DNA from: Deinococcus sp. Leaf326
GTDB taxonomy: Bacteria > Deinococcota > Deinococci > Deinococcales > Deinococcaceae
Reading direction: 5' to 3'
Assembly (NCBI RefSeq): GCF_001424185.1
Contig: NZ_LMOM01000037.1
Span: 840 to 13,766, forward strand
DNA length: 12,927 nucleotides
Shown here: in pieces, positions 12,487 to 12,927 of the stretch
How the letters are laid out: each line of letters starts with the position of its first letter
Numbering within the stretch: position 1 is the first letter of the stretch
Translations under genes and position numbers: made by a program
The notes under the pieces: model-generated
Database searches by the model: none
The model's input: the letters and a program-made list of their open reading frames with translations, nothing else
Told to the model about the DNA's origin: nothing

Positions 12487-12927
12487 TCAAGGCAGGCTCG
12501 GTTCTGTGCAGGTGCCGGCCACTGGGGTGAGCGTCGTCGAGTTACGGATGCGAGTCGTCGCGCCATTGTTTCGCGAGGCGATGGTATTCGTCGTTCCTGT
12601 CGCCCCAGTGCCACTCAGGCCCGTCAGGGTAAAGGTCGTCCCCCCACGCTGACGCACCACCACCGAGCTCTGCGGGCCGTTCACGCCTCCATTCTGGGCA
12701 CTGATCGTGTTCCCGATCAGGTTGGCGCACAGACGATCCGTCTCGGTGATGTCGATGCCCACCGTGAGGGCGACGCCTTCGAGCGCTTCGCTCGCCGCCG
12801 CGTTGGGCGTCGAGATGCTGTTGTTCCTCACCGTCAGGTCCAAACTGGCCGTCCCCGTCGACGCTTCCGTGAGCTGCCCGGCGCGCAGCTCCATACCGTA
12901 CGTGTTGAAGCTGCTCACCGTATTGCT
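12487..12927 (-). CDS. C-terminal end of a large repeat-rich, probably beta-helical protein, start beyond right edge
   Basis: The frame is open to the right edge with no start codon needed inside the window, and it ends at TGA 12487-12489. The visible 146 residues are rich in Ser, Thr, Gly, Asn and Val with short alternating strands: SNTVSSFNTYGMELRAG, LDLTVRNNSIS, CANLIGNTISAQNGG, FTLTGLSGTG and TNTIASRNNG. N-x-I and G-N-x-I turns spaced by about 20-30 residues are typical of right-handed beta-helix surface proteins; I cannot assign a family. Two cysteines (CANL and TCTEPS near the end) may pair, consistent with export. Collar genes following such a protein appear as a linked set, so the products may be assembled together. 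Confidence 0.75.
   Translation of the reverse strand, partial: SNTVSSFNTYGMELRAGQLTEASTGTASLDLTVRNNSISTPNAAASEALEGVALTVGIDITETDRLCANLIGNTISAQNGGVNGPQSSVVVRQRGGTTFTLTGLSGTGATGTTNTIASRNNGATTRIRNSTTLTPVAGTCTEPSLP

Noticed and set aside
1..12927. CRISPR array, tRNA or rRNA genes
   Set aside because: No regularly spaced direct repeats, cloverleaf-like sequence or rRNA segments were seen by eye on either strand.

Overview
The window looks like an accessory, heavily rearranged stretch of a GC-rich bacterial chromosome or plasmid. Deinococcus or a close relative is my best guess. That is an inference from the style of the IS4-like transposase, the GGDEF/GAF sensor and one near-leaderless promoter; no rRNA or tRNA is present to confirm it. 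No database search was possible, and all calls come from reading motifs, frames and repeats.

Layout. (1) 1-1457, minus strand: the N-terminal part of a membrane-anchored GGDEF-GAF signalling protein that runs off the left edge. (2) 1654-2812: a nearly complete IS with 16-bp inverted ends and a transposase frameshifted near its C-terminus. (3) 2813-5884: a small, partly AT-rich cargo region with five short plus-strand genes of unknown function. Two of them (3515-3919 and 4938-5315) appear to be diverged paralogues, and one (5502-5906) has a 20-residue repeat and is cut by an IS end. (4) 5885-6894: a scar made of two 5' fragments of the same IS family pointing at each other, with the last RCC1-type repeat of a lost protein trapped between them. 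(5) 6962-10381, minus strand: a compact phage-like operon of six genes. The last five are chained by 4-base stop/start overlaps: unknown, unknown, HD phosphohydrolase, RNase H-like, unknown, PAPS-reductase-like PP-loop enzyme. The RNase H and PAPS-reductase genes each carry a one-base frameshift. (6) 10509-10730, plus strand: a tiny basic/hydrophobic protein whose leader holds a 13-bp hairpin and a 14-base perfect complement to the universal 16S rRNA 3' end. (7) 10887-12927, minus strand: the end of a large repeat-rich, probably beta-helical surface protein, followed by three tandem tail-collar (microcystin-dependent-protein-like) genes.

How the parts relate. The phage-like operon is tightly coupled in translation and probably served nucleic-acid or nucleotide metabolism of a phage; its two frameshifts suggest decay or assembly error. 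The collar genes and the repeat protein form a second minus-strand operon that may encode an exported or fibre-like structure. The IS copies explain the broken boundaries at 5885 and 6217, and lack of a visible target duplication at the complete copy suggests recombination between copies. Three separate one-base frameshifts in 13 kb make sequencing error a real alternative to decay.
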